15,699 bases of DNA, taken from NCBI GenBank assembly GCA_947175285.1, contig CAMWMM010000051.1, forward strand, positions 1-15,699, in the 5' to 3' direction. The first letter of the stretch is position 1, and every line of letters starts with the position of its first letter. Both the position numbers and the translations under genes were made by a program. This document shows positions 6,299 to 14,379 of the stretch, one piece after another. Source of the stretch: an uncultured Lachnospiraceae bacterium (GTDB taxonomy: Bacteria > Bacillota_A > Clostridia > Lachnospirales > Lachnospiraceae). Below the pieces are notes generated by a model. It saw only the letters and a program-made list of their open reading frames with translations, had not been told where the DNA came from and did no database searches.

Positions 6299-7087
6299 AT
6301 GAAGTTATATCAGGATTATATTTTTGATTTATATGGAACATTAGTTGATATACGGACGGATGAAAAACAACGACCGCTATGGAATAAGATGAGTCTGTTT
6401 TATGGGTATTACGGAGCAGATTATATGCCGGAAGAACTGTATGCATCATATCGGTCGCTTGTTTCGGCAAAAGAAAAAGAGAGACAGGAAGGAAATGAAA
6501 GAGGACCGCATTATGAACATGAATCATATCCTGAGATTCCGATAGAAGAAGTGTTTCGGGAATTGTATACGGCCAAAGGGATTCAGCCTACGGAGGAACT
6601 GGTTGTGCATACCGGACAGATGTTCAGAGTTTATTCAACGCATCATATCAGGTTGTATGCGGGGGCAAAAGAGCTGTTACATGCACTGAAAGAAAAGAAA
6701 AAGGGTGTTTATCTTTTATCGAATGCACAGCGTATTTTTACAGAATATGAGCTGCGGTATTTGCAGATATATGATTATTTTGACGGCATTCTGATTTCTT
6801 CTGATTATGGGGTCAGGAAGCCGGATAAGAGATTTTTTCATTTATTAGTGGATAAATACCGGATAAAGCCGAAAAAGTCATTGATGATAGGAAATGATTT
6901 AGACTGTGACATTGCCGGTGCAAAGCAGCTTGGAATGGATACATTCTATATTCATTCGGCTATTTCGCCTGAGTTAAAAAGACCGATAGATGCAGATTAC
7001 TTTATGACGCGCATGAACTTGGAGAGTTTAAGAAAACAGTTGCTCTCAGACGGCGATATTGTACAGAAAATCAAAAATAATGGATAA
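6299..7087 (+). CDS. HAD-superfamily hydrolase
   Basis: A 262-residue haloacid-dehalogenase-like protein with all four motifs: FDLYGTLVD (nucleophile D10), LLSNA (S141), K174 in GVRKPDKRFF, and IGNDLDCDIAGAKQLG (D200, D204). The region 18-120 is the helical cap (C1 type). The position two after the nucleophile is Tyr rather than the Asp usual in phosphatases. The D-x-Y form also occurs in 2-haloacid dehalogenases and a group of Firmicutes proteins, so the chemistry cannot be assumed to be phosphate transfer. It is co-transcribed with the flavoprotein, one base after its stop, with AAAGGAG about 7 bases before the ATG. The substrate is unknown. Confidence 0.85.
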   Translation: MKLYQDYIFDLYGTLVDIRTDEKQRPLWNKMSLFYGYYGADYMPEELYASYRSLVSAKEKERQEGNERGPHYEHESYPEIPIEEVFRELYTAKGIQPTEELVVHTGQMFRVYSTHHIRLYAGAKELLHALKEKKKGVYLLSNAQRIFTEYELRYLQIYDYFDGILISSDYGVRKPDKRFFHLLVDKYRIKPKKSLMIGNDLDCDIAGAKQLGMDTFYIHSAISPELKRPIDADYFMTRMNLESLRKQLLSDGDIVQKIKNNG

Positions 7088-7101
7088 GGAGGATAAAAGC
7101 A

Positions 7102-7386
7102 GTGGATAGGAATTTCATGAGTAAGATAGGAGAAACTATTTCCGTAAAAGGAAAGGAAATGACTGACAAAGCGAAAGATTTGGCTGAAATTGCAAATTTA
7201 AAAAGCCAGATTAACACATGTGAAGATGTGGTTCGGAAAAACTATATGGAAATAGGAAAGAAATACTTTGAATTACACGGCACAGAGCCGGATGAAGAGT
7301 ATGAAGAACAGTGCAGGGCTGTCCGTAATGCACAGACAGGTATTGAAGAGTTAGAAGAGAAAATCAAAAAAATTAAGGGTATCTGA
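7102..7386 (+). CDS. Small coiled-coil protein, GTG start
   Basis: A 94-residue, charged and largely helical protein. Residues 24-60 and 68-92 have heptad-like spacing (LKSQINTCEDVVRKNYMEIGKKY; IEELEEKIKKI), suggesting a helical hairpin or coiled coil. No membrane segment, signal or catalytic motif is visible. Short helical proteins of this look are common in clostridia and have no established role. The start is GTG at 7102, chosen because a perfect AAGGAGG (7086-7092) sits 9 bases upstream; the first ATG is internal. It is the last gene of the run, and its stop codon lies inside the terminator stem. Confidence 0.7.
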   Translation: MDRNFMSKIGETISVKGKEMTDKAKDLAEIANLKSQINTCEDVVRKNYMEIGKKYFELHGTEPDEEYEEQCRAVRNAQTGIEELEEKIKKIKGI

Positions 7387-7402
7387 TGCAGATACCCTTT
7401 TT
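7375..7402. terminator. Bidirectional terminator between convergent genes
   Basis: An 11-bp perfect stem (AAGGGTATCTG / CAGATACCCTT) with a 3-base loop is followed by a T-run at 7398-7402 on the plus strand. On the minus strand the same hairpin is followed by TTAATTTTTTT. It can therefore stop both the 3011-7386 run and the convergent PBP gene. The stop codon of the plus-strand gene is in the hairpin. Confidence 0.88.
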
Positions 7403-7413
7403 AATTAACATTT

Positions 7414-10095
7414 TTATTCCTGTGGCTGCTCGGTTGGCGGTGGATTAGCGGCAGCAGCAGCGGCTGCGGCGGCCTGCGCATTTCTATAGTCTATCTCGGC
7501 ACGTTGTGAGTTTACTATCTGCTCATAATCCGGATTCGTGAAAAATTCCAGATTGTGCGGACATATATTTTCTGTGATTATCGGCACCATTGTTGTGGAG
7601 CCGTCTTCATTTACCACTTCCGTCATAGAACCCGGAGAGCCGCTTTGGAGGGCAACATCTTCAACCAAAGGCAGTTCTCTTACGCCGTCTATTTTAAACG
7701 GACAGAATTCCGTAGCGGGTAACTGGCAGTAGTCACATATCGAACCGGCGTAGTGGATGTTGCATGTTTCCGTAGGAACCGTGCCTTCTGCAAAGTACTC
7801 CGTTTTTAATGTGTGGTCGCATAATCCTTCAATCGGCAGTTTGCCGGAACGGGAACAAACCGTTGCGGTAACAATGCCGCTTGGTATATTGAAAGACTGA
7901 TTCGGCAGTTCTTCATGGATTTTCGACATCACGACACGCCATAATTTCTTAGAGAGGTTTTTCTCATCACCTGTTAATTTTACGTTATTGTCGAATCCTG
8001 TCCAGACGGTAGCAGTATAGTAAGGCGTATAACCGGAGAACCATACATCGTTATAATCGGATGTCGTACCGGTTTTGCCGGCAATTGCCATGCCGTCGAA
8101 GCGTACGGAACCGCCAGTACCGCTTGTGACAACATCTACCATAGCGTTGGTCAGCAGGAATGCGGTCGTTTCCTTGATAACCTGTTTAGACTGCGGCTCC
8201 GTATTATCGAGAATGACTTTGCCGTCATGGTCTAATACTTTTGTATATAATTTAGGTTTAATATAAGTGCCGCCGTTAGCGATGCAGGCATATGCGGCAT
8301 TTAGTTCTTCATTGGTAACACCTGTTGTGATACCGCCGAGAGCTACTGACTGCTGAATATCAGAGAAGATTTCTCCGTTGATTTCCTTTCTGTCAACAAG
8401 TGTTGTGAAACCGAAGTTAATCAGATAATCAAATCCAAGCTGCGGCGTAATCCATGTTAAAGTTTTTACAGTCACTATGTTCATGGAATCACGTATACCG
8501 TCGCGCAGAGTGGATAGACCTCTGTATTCCTCACCGTACCAGTTACGAACCGGACGACCGTCGGTGTAATTGAACGGAGCATCGTCAATAACGGTAGCGA
8601 GGGTAAGACCTGCGCTGTCTAGTGCCGGTGCGTAGGTGGACACTACTTTGAAAGTAGAACCGGGCTGTCTTGCCGTGTCCGTAGCGCGGTTTAATGTTCT
8701 GCTTGCCGATTTGGAGCCGCGGCCGCCTTCCATTGCAACAACATAGCCTGTACTCTGGTCTGCAATGACAAGAGAAACCTGTGGCTGCGGCGTTAATGAA
8801 ATCGTTTCGCTGAATACTTCATCGCCGTCTCCAAGAATTGCTTCTTTATAAGATTCAATATCCATATAGGCTTCATCCTGTGAACCATAAATCAAATTAT
8901 AGCCTGTTTTATATTCCTTCCAGTAACTACGGAACATTTCCGTGCTGTAATTTACCCTGTCTCCATTTTTCTGAACAACGGTCAGTTCATAATTTAAATA
9001 CCACTTGGTATTGGCAGGAAAATTACTTTCGTCGTTAAAGGCTTCATCGCAGATTGCCTGAATCGCAGGATCCTGCGTAGAATAAATCTTTAATCCGCCG
9101 CTGTATAACAGCGTATAGGCTTGTGTCTCATTGTAACCTGCAGCAATTAAATCTTCCAGTACATCATCGGTAAGTGCGTCTACGAAATATGTATTCACAC
9201 TTTCCTCGCCGTTTTCAGAGTCAACAACCTGGATTCGGGAATATACATCATCCGCCATTGCCACACGGTGTTCTTCTTCGGAAATATAGCCCTGCTCCAA
9301 CATATTCTTGAGAACTTTTTCACGCCGCTCCGCATTCTTTTCAGGATGTGTGATGGGGTTATATTTGGTAGGGTTTTGTGTAATGCTGGCAATTACCGCA
9401 CACTCGGACAATGTCAAATCACTGACGGATTTGTTGAAATACCGAAGAGAAGCGGCCTGTACGCCAAGAGTGTTCTGTCCGAGGTTGATTGTGTTCATAT
9501 AGTTGATAAGGATATCTTCCTTGGACATTACTTTTTCCAGTTCCAGCGCAAGATACTGTTCCTGTATTTTTCGTTTTACTTTTTCCGCAAAAGAATTTTC
9601 ACTTGTCCATTCGGTAAAAACGTTATTCTTTAAGAGTTGCTGTGTAATCGTACTGGCGCCCTCTGAAAAATGCCTGTTTCTGATGCCGACAGCAGCGGCA
9701 CGGATAATACCTTTGATATCAATACCGTTATGGTCATAGAAACGCTCGTCTTCGATTGCAACAAAGGCGTGTGCAAGATTTTCGGGAACCATATCCATGC
9801 TGACCGGGATTCGGTTGGAATTGGTAGATACCAGTTTTGCTGTCTGATGTCCTTCAATATCATATACAAAAGTAGAAAAACCGGTTGGCGTAACGTCTAT
9901 ATTGCCGATATCGGGCGCGGTAGCAAGTACACCTTTAAAAACACCAATTCCGGCACATGCGCCAACGACGGCAGCGGAAATACAGAAAAGCAGCATTACC
10001 TGAACAAAGGTAAAGCCTAGCTTTTTTCCCCATTTGACGCCTTTCGCATTAAGCGCCCTCTGTTTTTTGCGGACGCCTCTCTTTCCATAATTCAT
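7414..10095 (-). CDS. Class A penicillin-binding protein (bifunctional transglycosylase/transpeptidase)
   Basis: An 893-residue cell-wall synthase. The N terminus is basic and cytoplasmic, and 27-53 form the membrane anchor. The GT51 glycosyltransferase domain (about 75-255) has E115 in IEDERFYDHNGID and the EGASTITQQLLKN motif (145-157), and polymerises lipid II. The transpeptidase domain (about 435-710) has S480-TFK, S537-MN and K674-TG, and makes peptide cross-links. After it come about 180 residues with seven cysteines (747, 759, 778, 788, 791, 798, 845) and an Ala9/Pro-rich tail. Start: ATG at 10095 with AGAGGAG 8 bases upstream. It is a pbp1a-type gene on a single-gene transcript with a structured leader. 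A strong family assignment; the role of the Cys-rich part is unknown. Confidence 0.95.
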   Translation of the reverse strand: MNYGKRGVRKKQRALNAKGVKWGKKLGFTFVQVMLLFCISAAVVGACAGIGVFKGVLATAPDIGNIDVTPTGFSTFVYDIEGHQTAKLVSTNSNRIPVSMDMVPENLAHAFVAIEDERFYDHNGIDIKGIIRAAAVGIRNRHFSEGASTITQQLLKNNVFTEWTSENSFAEKVKRKIQEQYLALELEKVMSKEDILINYMNTINLGQNTLGVQAASLRYFNKSVSDLTLSECAVIASITQNPTKYNPITHPEKNAERREKVLKNMLEQGYISEEEHRVAMADDVYSRIQVVDSENGEESVNTYFVDALTDDVLEDLIAAGYNETQAYTLLYSGGLKIYSTQDPAIQAICDEAFNDESNFPANTKWYLNYELTVVQKNGDRVNYSTEMFRSYWKEYKTGYNLIYGSQDEAYMDIESYKEAILGDGDEVFSETISLTPQPQVSLVIADQSTGYVVAMEGGRGSKSASRTLNRATDTARQPGSTFKVVSTYAPALDSAGLTLATVIDDAPFNYTDGRPVRNWYGEEYRGLSTLRDGIRDSMNIVTVKTLTWITPQLGFDYLINFGFTTLVDRKEINGEIFSDIQQSVALGGITTGVTNEELNAAYACIANGGTYIKPKLYTKVLDHDGKVILDNTEPQSKQVIKETTAFLLTNAMVDVVTSGTGGSVRFDGMAIAGKTGTTSDYNDVWFSGYTPYYTATVWTGFDNNVKLTGDEKNLSKKLWRVVMSKIHEELPNQSFNIPSGIVTATVCSRSGKLPIEGLCDHTLKTEYFAEGTVPTETCNIHYAGSICDYCQLPATEFCPFKIDGVRELPLVEDVALQSGSPGSMTEVVNEDGSTTMVPIITENICPHNLEFFTNPDYEQIVNSQRAEIDYRNAQAAAAAAAAANPPPTEQPQE

Positions 10096-10129
10096 AATAA
10101 TGTCTCCTCTTTATTATATCCATAACCCG

Positions 10130-10151
10130 CAAGAATTGCCTGCAATTCTTG
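10130..10151 (-). promoter_or_regulatory. Second hairpin in the PBP leader
   Basis: CAAGAATTGC and GCAATTCTTG form a perfect 10-bp inverted repeat around two bases, so an 8-bp stem with a 6-base loop in RNA. It lies downstream of the large leader hairpin and 20 bases before the Shine-Dalgarno of the PBP gene. No T-run follows on the minus strand, so it is not an ordinary terminator. Confidence 0.45.
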
Positions 10152-10152
10152 T

Positions 10153-10214
10153 AACTCAGGGTATTGACCCAAAGCGTAGAATTTTCCTCCGCTTTCAGGT
10201 CAATATCTTGAGTT
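10153..10214 (-). promoter_or_regulatory. Large three-part hairpin in the PBP 5' leader
   Basis: Three nested perfect pairings are seen: AACTCA with TGAGTT (10153-10158/10209-10214), TATTGACC with GGTCAATA (10162-10169/10198-10205), and AAAGCG with CGCTTT (10171-10176/10190-10195). They are separated only by small internal loops and close a 13-base loop. With transcription starting near 10209, the two inner stems lie fully in the mRNA leader. It may be a regulatory RNA element or, as DNA, an operator at the transcription start. Confidence 0.5.
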
Positions 10215-10215
10215 T

Positions 10216-10224
10216 ATTATACCA
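10216..10224 (-). promoter_or_regulatory. Extended -10 promoter of the PBP gene
   Basis: On the minus strand this reads TGGTATAAT, a perfect -10 with the TG extension. The -35 at 17 bases (TTTCTT) is weak, as is usual for extended -10 promoters. Transcription would start near 10209, leaving a leader of about 114 bases. Confidence 0.6.
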
Positions 10225-10359
10225 AATAATGTAATTCAAAGAAAGGATTTTTCTTCCATCTTAAGAACATATTAAGAATTGTTCACAATTTTATACACTT
10301 TTATTCCTGCTTATGTTAAGATAAGAAGCGGACATGAAAAAGGACAGGAATCGGAGTTT

Positions 10360-11016
10360 ATGGAAACGGAAAGTAAAAAAGAGCCCTATAAAATTGTGAT
10401 AGAGGGCGGTTCGGGAGAAATTGAGGAGAAAAAATCGCGTTTCATAGCGAATGTCTCTTTTGCTGTAACAGAAGAGGAAGCGCTTGCATTCATTGAGAAA
10501 ATGAAGAAAAAATACTGGGATGCGAGACATAACTGTTATGCGTATGTACTCGGGGAAAAAGCACAGCTTGCGCGTTTTTCGGATGACGGAGAGCCTTCCG
10601 GAACTGCGGGAAAACCGATTTTGGAAGTGCTGCTTGGGATGGAGGTTCGTAATGTTGTCGTCGTAGTGACGAGGTATTTTGGCGGAACACTCCTTGGGAC
10701 AGGCGGTTTGGTGCGTGCTTATACTCAGGCGGTACATGCCGGAATGGAGGCAAGCAGAATCGGTATTATGCAGTACGGTATCTGCTATAAAATTACAACA
10801 GATTATAATGGGATTGGTAAAATACAATACATTGCGGGATTGAGAAAGATTATGATAGAAGATGCGGAATATACGGACGCCGTATCATTCAGGATTAAAG
10901 TTCCTTATGAAGAGAGCGGAGCGTTTATTAAGGAGATTACGGAGGCAACCGCGGGAAAAGCCAGAATAGAGAAAGAGGAGAGTCTTTATTATATGGCGGT
11001 TGACAAAGAACTTTAA
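10360..11016 (+). CDS. YigZ/IMPACT family protein
   Basis: A 218-residue protein of the UPF0029/IMPACT (YigZ) family. The signature lies in residues 20-125: EEKKSRFIANV, DARHNCYAYVLG, ARFSDDGEPSGTAGKPILEVL, and NVVVVVTRYFGGTLLGTGGLVRAYTQAV. The rest (about 140-205) is the usual ferredoxin-like C-terminal domain. Members bind nucleic acids or ribosome-associated factors, and a proteolysis-related role has been suggested, but the bacterial function is unsettled. The frame is open back to a TTG at 10279. I chose ATG 10360 because it gives the normal family length and has GGAG just upstream, although only 3 bases away. mgtE follows closely, so the two are probably co-transcribed. Confidence 0.88.
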   Translation: METESKKEPYKIVIEGGSGEIEEKKSRFIANVSFAVTEEEALAFIEKMKKKYWDARHNCYAYVLGEKAQLARFSDDGEPSGTAGKPILEVLLGMEVRNVVVVVTRYFGGTLLGTGGLVRAYTQAVHAGMEASRIGIMQYGICYKITTDYNGIGKIQYIAGLRKIMIEDAEYTDAVSFRIKVPYEESGAFIKEITEATAGKARIEKEESLYYMAVDKEL

Positions 11017-11044
11017 CATGCCGCAGGAAAGGCAGGGACCAGGT

Positions 11045-12376
11045 ATGGAAGAAATTTTAGAATTATTGAATGCAGGACAGTATTTGAAGTTGAGACAGCT
11101 TGTAACAGGTTTTAACGTAGCGGATATTGCTGCTTATATGGAAGAACTGGAAAGAGATGATTTGCTGAAGCTGTTCCGTATTTTACCTAAAAGTATGGCG
11201 GCGGATGTGTTTTCTTATCTGGAACTCGAAACGGAGCAGTATATCATTACATCACTGTCAGCACGGGATGCCGCGGGTATTATCGATAATCTGATGGCGG
11301 ATGATGCGACGGACCTTTTGGAAGAAATGCCTGCTAATGTGGTAAAAAAGCTTTTGGCACATGCCAGTCCGGAGACAAGAAGGGATGTCAATCATTTGCT
11401 GCGGTATCCGGAGGATTCTGCCGGAAGTATTATGACCGTGGAATATGTGGACTTGAAAGAAACGCTGACCGTGGAAGAGGCTATTGCCCGTATCCGTAAA
11501 GTAGGGGTAGACAGTGAGACAATTAATATCTGCTATGTGCTCGACCAGCGGAGAACGCTTGTCGGTACGGTAGCGCTCAGATATTTGCTGCTTAGCCCGC
11601 CGGATGCGATTATCAGTGATATTATGCATGAGAACATTATTTCCCTGAATACGATGATGGATCAGGAAGAGGTAGCAAGGCAGTTTAAGAAGTACGATTT
11701 TACCTCTATGCCTGTGGTAGATAATGAAGAAAGGCTCGTCGGTATTATTACGGTCGATGATGTTGTAGATATTCTGGAGGAAGAGACAACTGAGGATATT
11801 GAGAAGATGGCTGCTATTGTGCCGTCGGACAAACCATATATGAGAACGACTGTTATTGAAGCGTGGAAAAAGCGCATTCCGTGGCTGCTATTGTTGATGA
11901 TATCCGCAACTTTTACGGGAAAGATTATTTCTTCTTTTGAAGATGCACTAAGCCGCTATGTCGTGCTGACAGCATTCATTCCCATGTTAATGGATACCGG
12001 CGGTAATGCGGGCGGGCAGGCGAGTGCGATTATTATCCGTGGACTGTCTCTGGATGAGATTCAGTTTAGTGACTGGCTGACCGTTGTCTGGAAAGAAATC
12101 CGTACTGCGGTTTTGTGCGGGTTGACACTTGCGGCGTGTAATGTCGCAAAGATGATGGTGATTGAAAGGGTTGGCATACAAGTTGCGCTTGTTGTCAGCG
12201 TGACTTTGTTCTTAGCTGTCATTGTAGCGAAGATAGTAGGTTCTACACTGCCGATGATTGCCAAAAGAATAGGAATGGACCCAGCCGTTATGGCGAGTCC
12301 ATTCATTACAACGATCGTAGATGCGATTTCTTTGCTGATTTATTTCAGAATCGCTACGATTGCTTTGGGGATTTAG
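11045..12376 (+). CDS. mgtE: Magnesium transporter MgtE
   Basis: A 443-residue Mg2+ channel of the inner membrane. The order of domains is canonical: cytoplasmic MgtE N domain (about 20-123), paired CBS domains (127-246), a linking helix and a five-helix membrane part (270-443). The pore signature PMLMDTGGNAGGQ (313-325) and D426 in TTIVDAISLLIYF, equivalent to the metal-site Asp of characterised MgtE, are present. In known members the N and CBS domains sense cytosolic Mg2+ and close the pore. Start: TTG 11000 and ATG 11018 are also in frame. ATG 11045 is preferred because AGGAAAGG/AGGG (11025-11037) lies upstream and the family begins near this residue. No Mg2+ riboswitch fits in the short gap after yigZ. 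Confidence 0.93.
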   Translation: MEEILELLNAGQYLKLRQLVTGFNVADIAAYMEELERDDLLKLFRILPKSMAADVFSYLELETEQYIITSLSARDAAGIIDNLMADDATDLLEEMPANVVKKLLAHASPETRRDVNHLLRYPEDSAGSIMTVEYVDLKETLTVEEAIARIRKVGVDSETINICYVLDQRRTLVGTVALRYLLLSPPDAIISDIMHENIISLNTMMDQEEVARQFKKYDFTSMPVVDNEERLVGIITVDDVVDILEEETTEDIEKMAAIVPSDKPYMRTTVIEAWKKRIPWLLLLMISATFTGKIISSFEDALSRYVVLTAFIPMLMDTGGNAGGQASAIIIRGLSLDEIQFSDWLTVVWKEIRTAVLCGLTLAACNVAKMMVIERVGIQVALVVSVTLFLAVIVAKIVGSTLPMIAKRIGMDPAVMASPFITTIVDAISLLIYFRIATIALGI

Positions 12377-12391
12377 AATATATAACAAATG

Positions 12392-14239
12392 TTATTGACC
12401 GGACTTTGCGGCTGCCGAAATGGCGGCCCTTTTTCTTAAGGTCGGGTCAAGGATTTTTTTCCGAATCCGCAGATTGTCCGGGGTTACTTCCAACAATTCG
12501 TCCGTGTCAATGAATTCCAATGCCTGCTCTAAACTTAACACTTTGGGAGGTGTCAGGCGCAGGGCTTCGTCAGCGCTGGAAGAACGTGTGTTGGTAAGCT
12601 GCTTTTTCTTGCAGACATTCAGTTCAATATCCTCTCCGCGCCCGTTCTGACCGACAATCATACCGGAATACACTTTTGTACCGGGACCGATAAAGAGCGT
12701 ACCGCGTTCCTGGGCATTATAAAGACCGTATGTGATTGCCTCGCCTGCTTCATAAGCAATAAGGGACCCTTGCTTGCGGTATTGGATATCTCCTTTATAG
12801 GGACCATAGCCGTCAAAGATACTGTTCATGATGCCATTTCCCTTGGTATCTGTCATAAATTCGTTACGATACCCTATCAGGCCTCTGGAGGGAATGGAAA
12901 ATTCCAGACGGGTGTAACCGCCGGAAGCCTGTCCCATACTTCTCAACTCGCCTTTTCTCTGGCTTAATTTTTCGATAACCGTGCCGGAAAATTCATCGGG
13001 AACATCCACATAAGTCAGTTCCATCGGCTCGGTTTTTTTGCCGTTTTCATCAGTTTTATATAAAACTTCCGCTTTGCTGACCGCAAATTCATAACCTTCT
13101 CTGCGCATATTTTCGATGAGGACGGATAAATGCAACTCACCCCGCCCGGAAACTTTGAAAGATTCCGTGGTATCCGTTTCCTCTACACGGAGAGAAACAT
13201 CCGTATTCAGTTCTCGGAACAGTCTGTCGCGCAGGTGGCGGCTGGTAACGTATTTGCCTTCCTGTCCGGCAAGCGGAGAATCATTGACAATAAAGTGCAT
13301 AGCAATTGTCGGCTCCGAAATTTTCTGGAAAGGAATCGGGTCCGGTTTATCCGGAGAACAGAGCGTATCGCCGATATGAATATCGGTAATACCGGAAATT
13401 GCGACAATAGAACCGATTCCAGCTTCTTTTACCTCTACTTTATTAAGTCCGTCATACTCGTATAATTTGCTGACTTTAACTTTTTTCAGTTTATCAGGTT
13501 CGTGGTGATTGACAATGACAACATCCTGATTGACCTGAATCGTTCCGCTATCGACCTTACCGACACCGATTCGTCCTACATATTCATTATAATCAATCGT
13601 ACTGATAAGCACCTGTGTACCTGCCTCGGGGTCTCCGCACGGTGCGGGAATATGCTCTAAAATCGTATCAAACAGCGGAGTCATATCCTTACCCTTCACG
13701 GTAATCTGTGTGGTTGCCGTACCTGTCTTGGCGGATGCATAGACAAAAGGACAGTCTAGCTGCTTGTCATTGGCGTCTAAATCCATCAATAGTTCGAGTA
13801 CCTCGTCTACAACCTGTAAAGGTCTTGCTTCCGGTCTGTCGCATTTGTTGATGCAGACAATGACGGATAAATCTAAATCCAAAGCCTTTTTTAACACGAA
13901 CTTCGTCTGCGGCATTGGTCCCTCAAAAGCATCTACTACTAAAACAACGCCGTCAACCATTTTCAGGACACGTTCTACTTCACCGCCGAAGTCGGCATGA
14001 CCGGGTGTATCAATAATATTGATTTTTACGTTTTTATACATAACGGCTGTATTTTTTGATAAAATAGTGATGCCGCGCTCACGCTCTAAGTCATTGGAGT
14101 CCATGACACGTTCCGCTACTTCCTGATTTTCACGAAAGACACCACTTTGTTTTAATAATTCATCCACCAATGTCGTCTTACCATGGTCTACATGGGCGAT
14201 AATGGCGATATTTCTAACATCTTCACGTACTGTATTCAT
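12392..14239 (-). CDS. typA: Ribosome-associated GTPase TypA/BipA
   Basis: A 615-residue translational GTPase related to EF-G that binds the 70S ribosome and helps growth and ribosome assembly under stress or cold. GTPase motifs: AHVDHGKTT (15-23), RERGITI switch I (53-59), DTPGH (78-82), NKCD (131-134) and SAK (169-171). The domain II beta-barrel, the EF-G-like domains ([14 protein letters not shown]) and the BipA-specific C-terminal region ending in a basic tail follow. The frame is open to TTG 14284, but ATG 14239 matches the family N terminus ([20 protein letters not shown]) and has AAAGGAG 12 bases upstream, slightly long. It is transcribed alone from the promoter at 14296-14324 and converges on mgtE. 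Confidence 0.95.
   Translation of the reverse strand: MNTVREDVRNIAIIAHVDHGKTTLVDELLKQSGVFRENQEVAERVMDSNDLERERGITILSKNTAVMYKNVKINIIDTPGHADFGGEVERVLKMVDGVVLVVDAFEGPMPQTKFVLKKALDLDLSVIVCINKCDRPEARPLQVVDEVLELLMDLDANDKQLDCPFVYASAKTGTATTQITVKGKDMTPLFDTILEHIPAPCGDPEAGTQVLISTIDYNEYVGRIGVGKVDSGTIQVNQDVVIVNHHEPDKLKKVKVSKLYEYDGLNKVEVKEAGIGSIVAISGITDIHIGDTLCSPDKPDPIPFQKISEPTIAMHFIVNDSPLAGQEGKYVTSRHLRDRLFRELNTDVSLRVEETDTTESFKVSGRGELHLSVLIENMRREGYEFAVSKAEVLYKTDENGKKTEPMELTYVDVPDEFSGTVIEKLSQRKGELRSMGQASGGYTRLEFSIPSRGLIGYRNEFMTDTKGNGIMNSIFDGYGPYKGDIQYRKQGSLIAYEAGEAITYGLYNAQERGTLFIGPGTKVYSGMIVGQNGRGEDIELNVCKKKQLTNTRSSSADEALRLTPPKVLSLEQALEFIDTDELLEVTPDNLRIRKKILDPTLRKRAAISAAAKSGQ
12410..12434 (+). terminator. 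mgtE terminator inside the 3' end of typA
   Basis: GGCTGCC and GGCGGCC (7 bp, one G-T wobble) enclose GAAAT and are followed by C and a T-run on the plus strand. The hairpin lies 34 bases after the mgtE stop, inside codons of the opposite gene typA, near its C terminus. Confidence 0.6.
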
Positions 14240-14295
14240 TTTATAACAAGGCTCCTTTCTACGGGGTAATCCTCTGATTTTCAACCTAAGGATTC

Positions 14296-14324
14296 AGTAT
14301 ATCACCAGAGGGCGGAAGTTGCAA
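14296..14324 (-). promoter_or_regulatory. Promoter of typA
   Basis: On the minus strand: TTGCAA (14319-14324), 17-base spacer, TATACT (14296-14301). Spacing is ideal and both boxes are close to sigma-A consensus. Confidence 0.75.
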
Positions 14325-14348
14325 GTATAATGGGATATTTGATAAAAT
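14319..14348 (+). promoter_or_regulatory. Candidate promoter of the vanZ-like gene
   Basis: TTGCAA (14319-14324), 18-base spacer, TAAAAT (14343-14348). The -35 is the same palindromic hexamer used by typA on the other strand. A TATAAT at 14326-14331 is an alternative -10 without a good -35. Confidence 0.45.
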
Positions 14349-14379
14349 AGAAATATCATTGGAAAAGGAAAAAAGAAAA

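Noticed and set aside
7449..7476. GCN-rich run as a transposon or regulatory repeat
   Set aside because: It simply encodes the poly-alanine tail of the PBP.
7538..9739. Plus-strand open frames antisense to the PBP gene
   Set aside because: No ribosome binding sites or recognisable domains; the minus-strand gene has all PBP motifs.
10279..10359. Longer yigZ starting at TTG 10279
   Set aside because: The extra residues do not look like the family N terminus and lie in the promoter region; ATG 10360 gives the normal length.
11017..11044. A magnesium riboswitch before mgtE
   Set aside because: The gap after yigZ is only tens of bases, far too short for an M-box, and no such structure is seen.
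12396..14000. Several plus-strand open frames antisense to typA
   Set aside because: They are short, lack ribosome binding sites and family features, and mirror a clearly real typA; shadows of its codons.
14240..14284. Longer typA starting at TTG on the minus strand
   Set aside because: It would place the AAAGGAG ribosome binding site inside the coding region and start almost at the -10 box; the family begins at the ATG at 14239.
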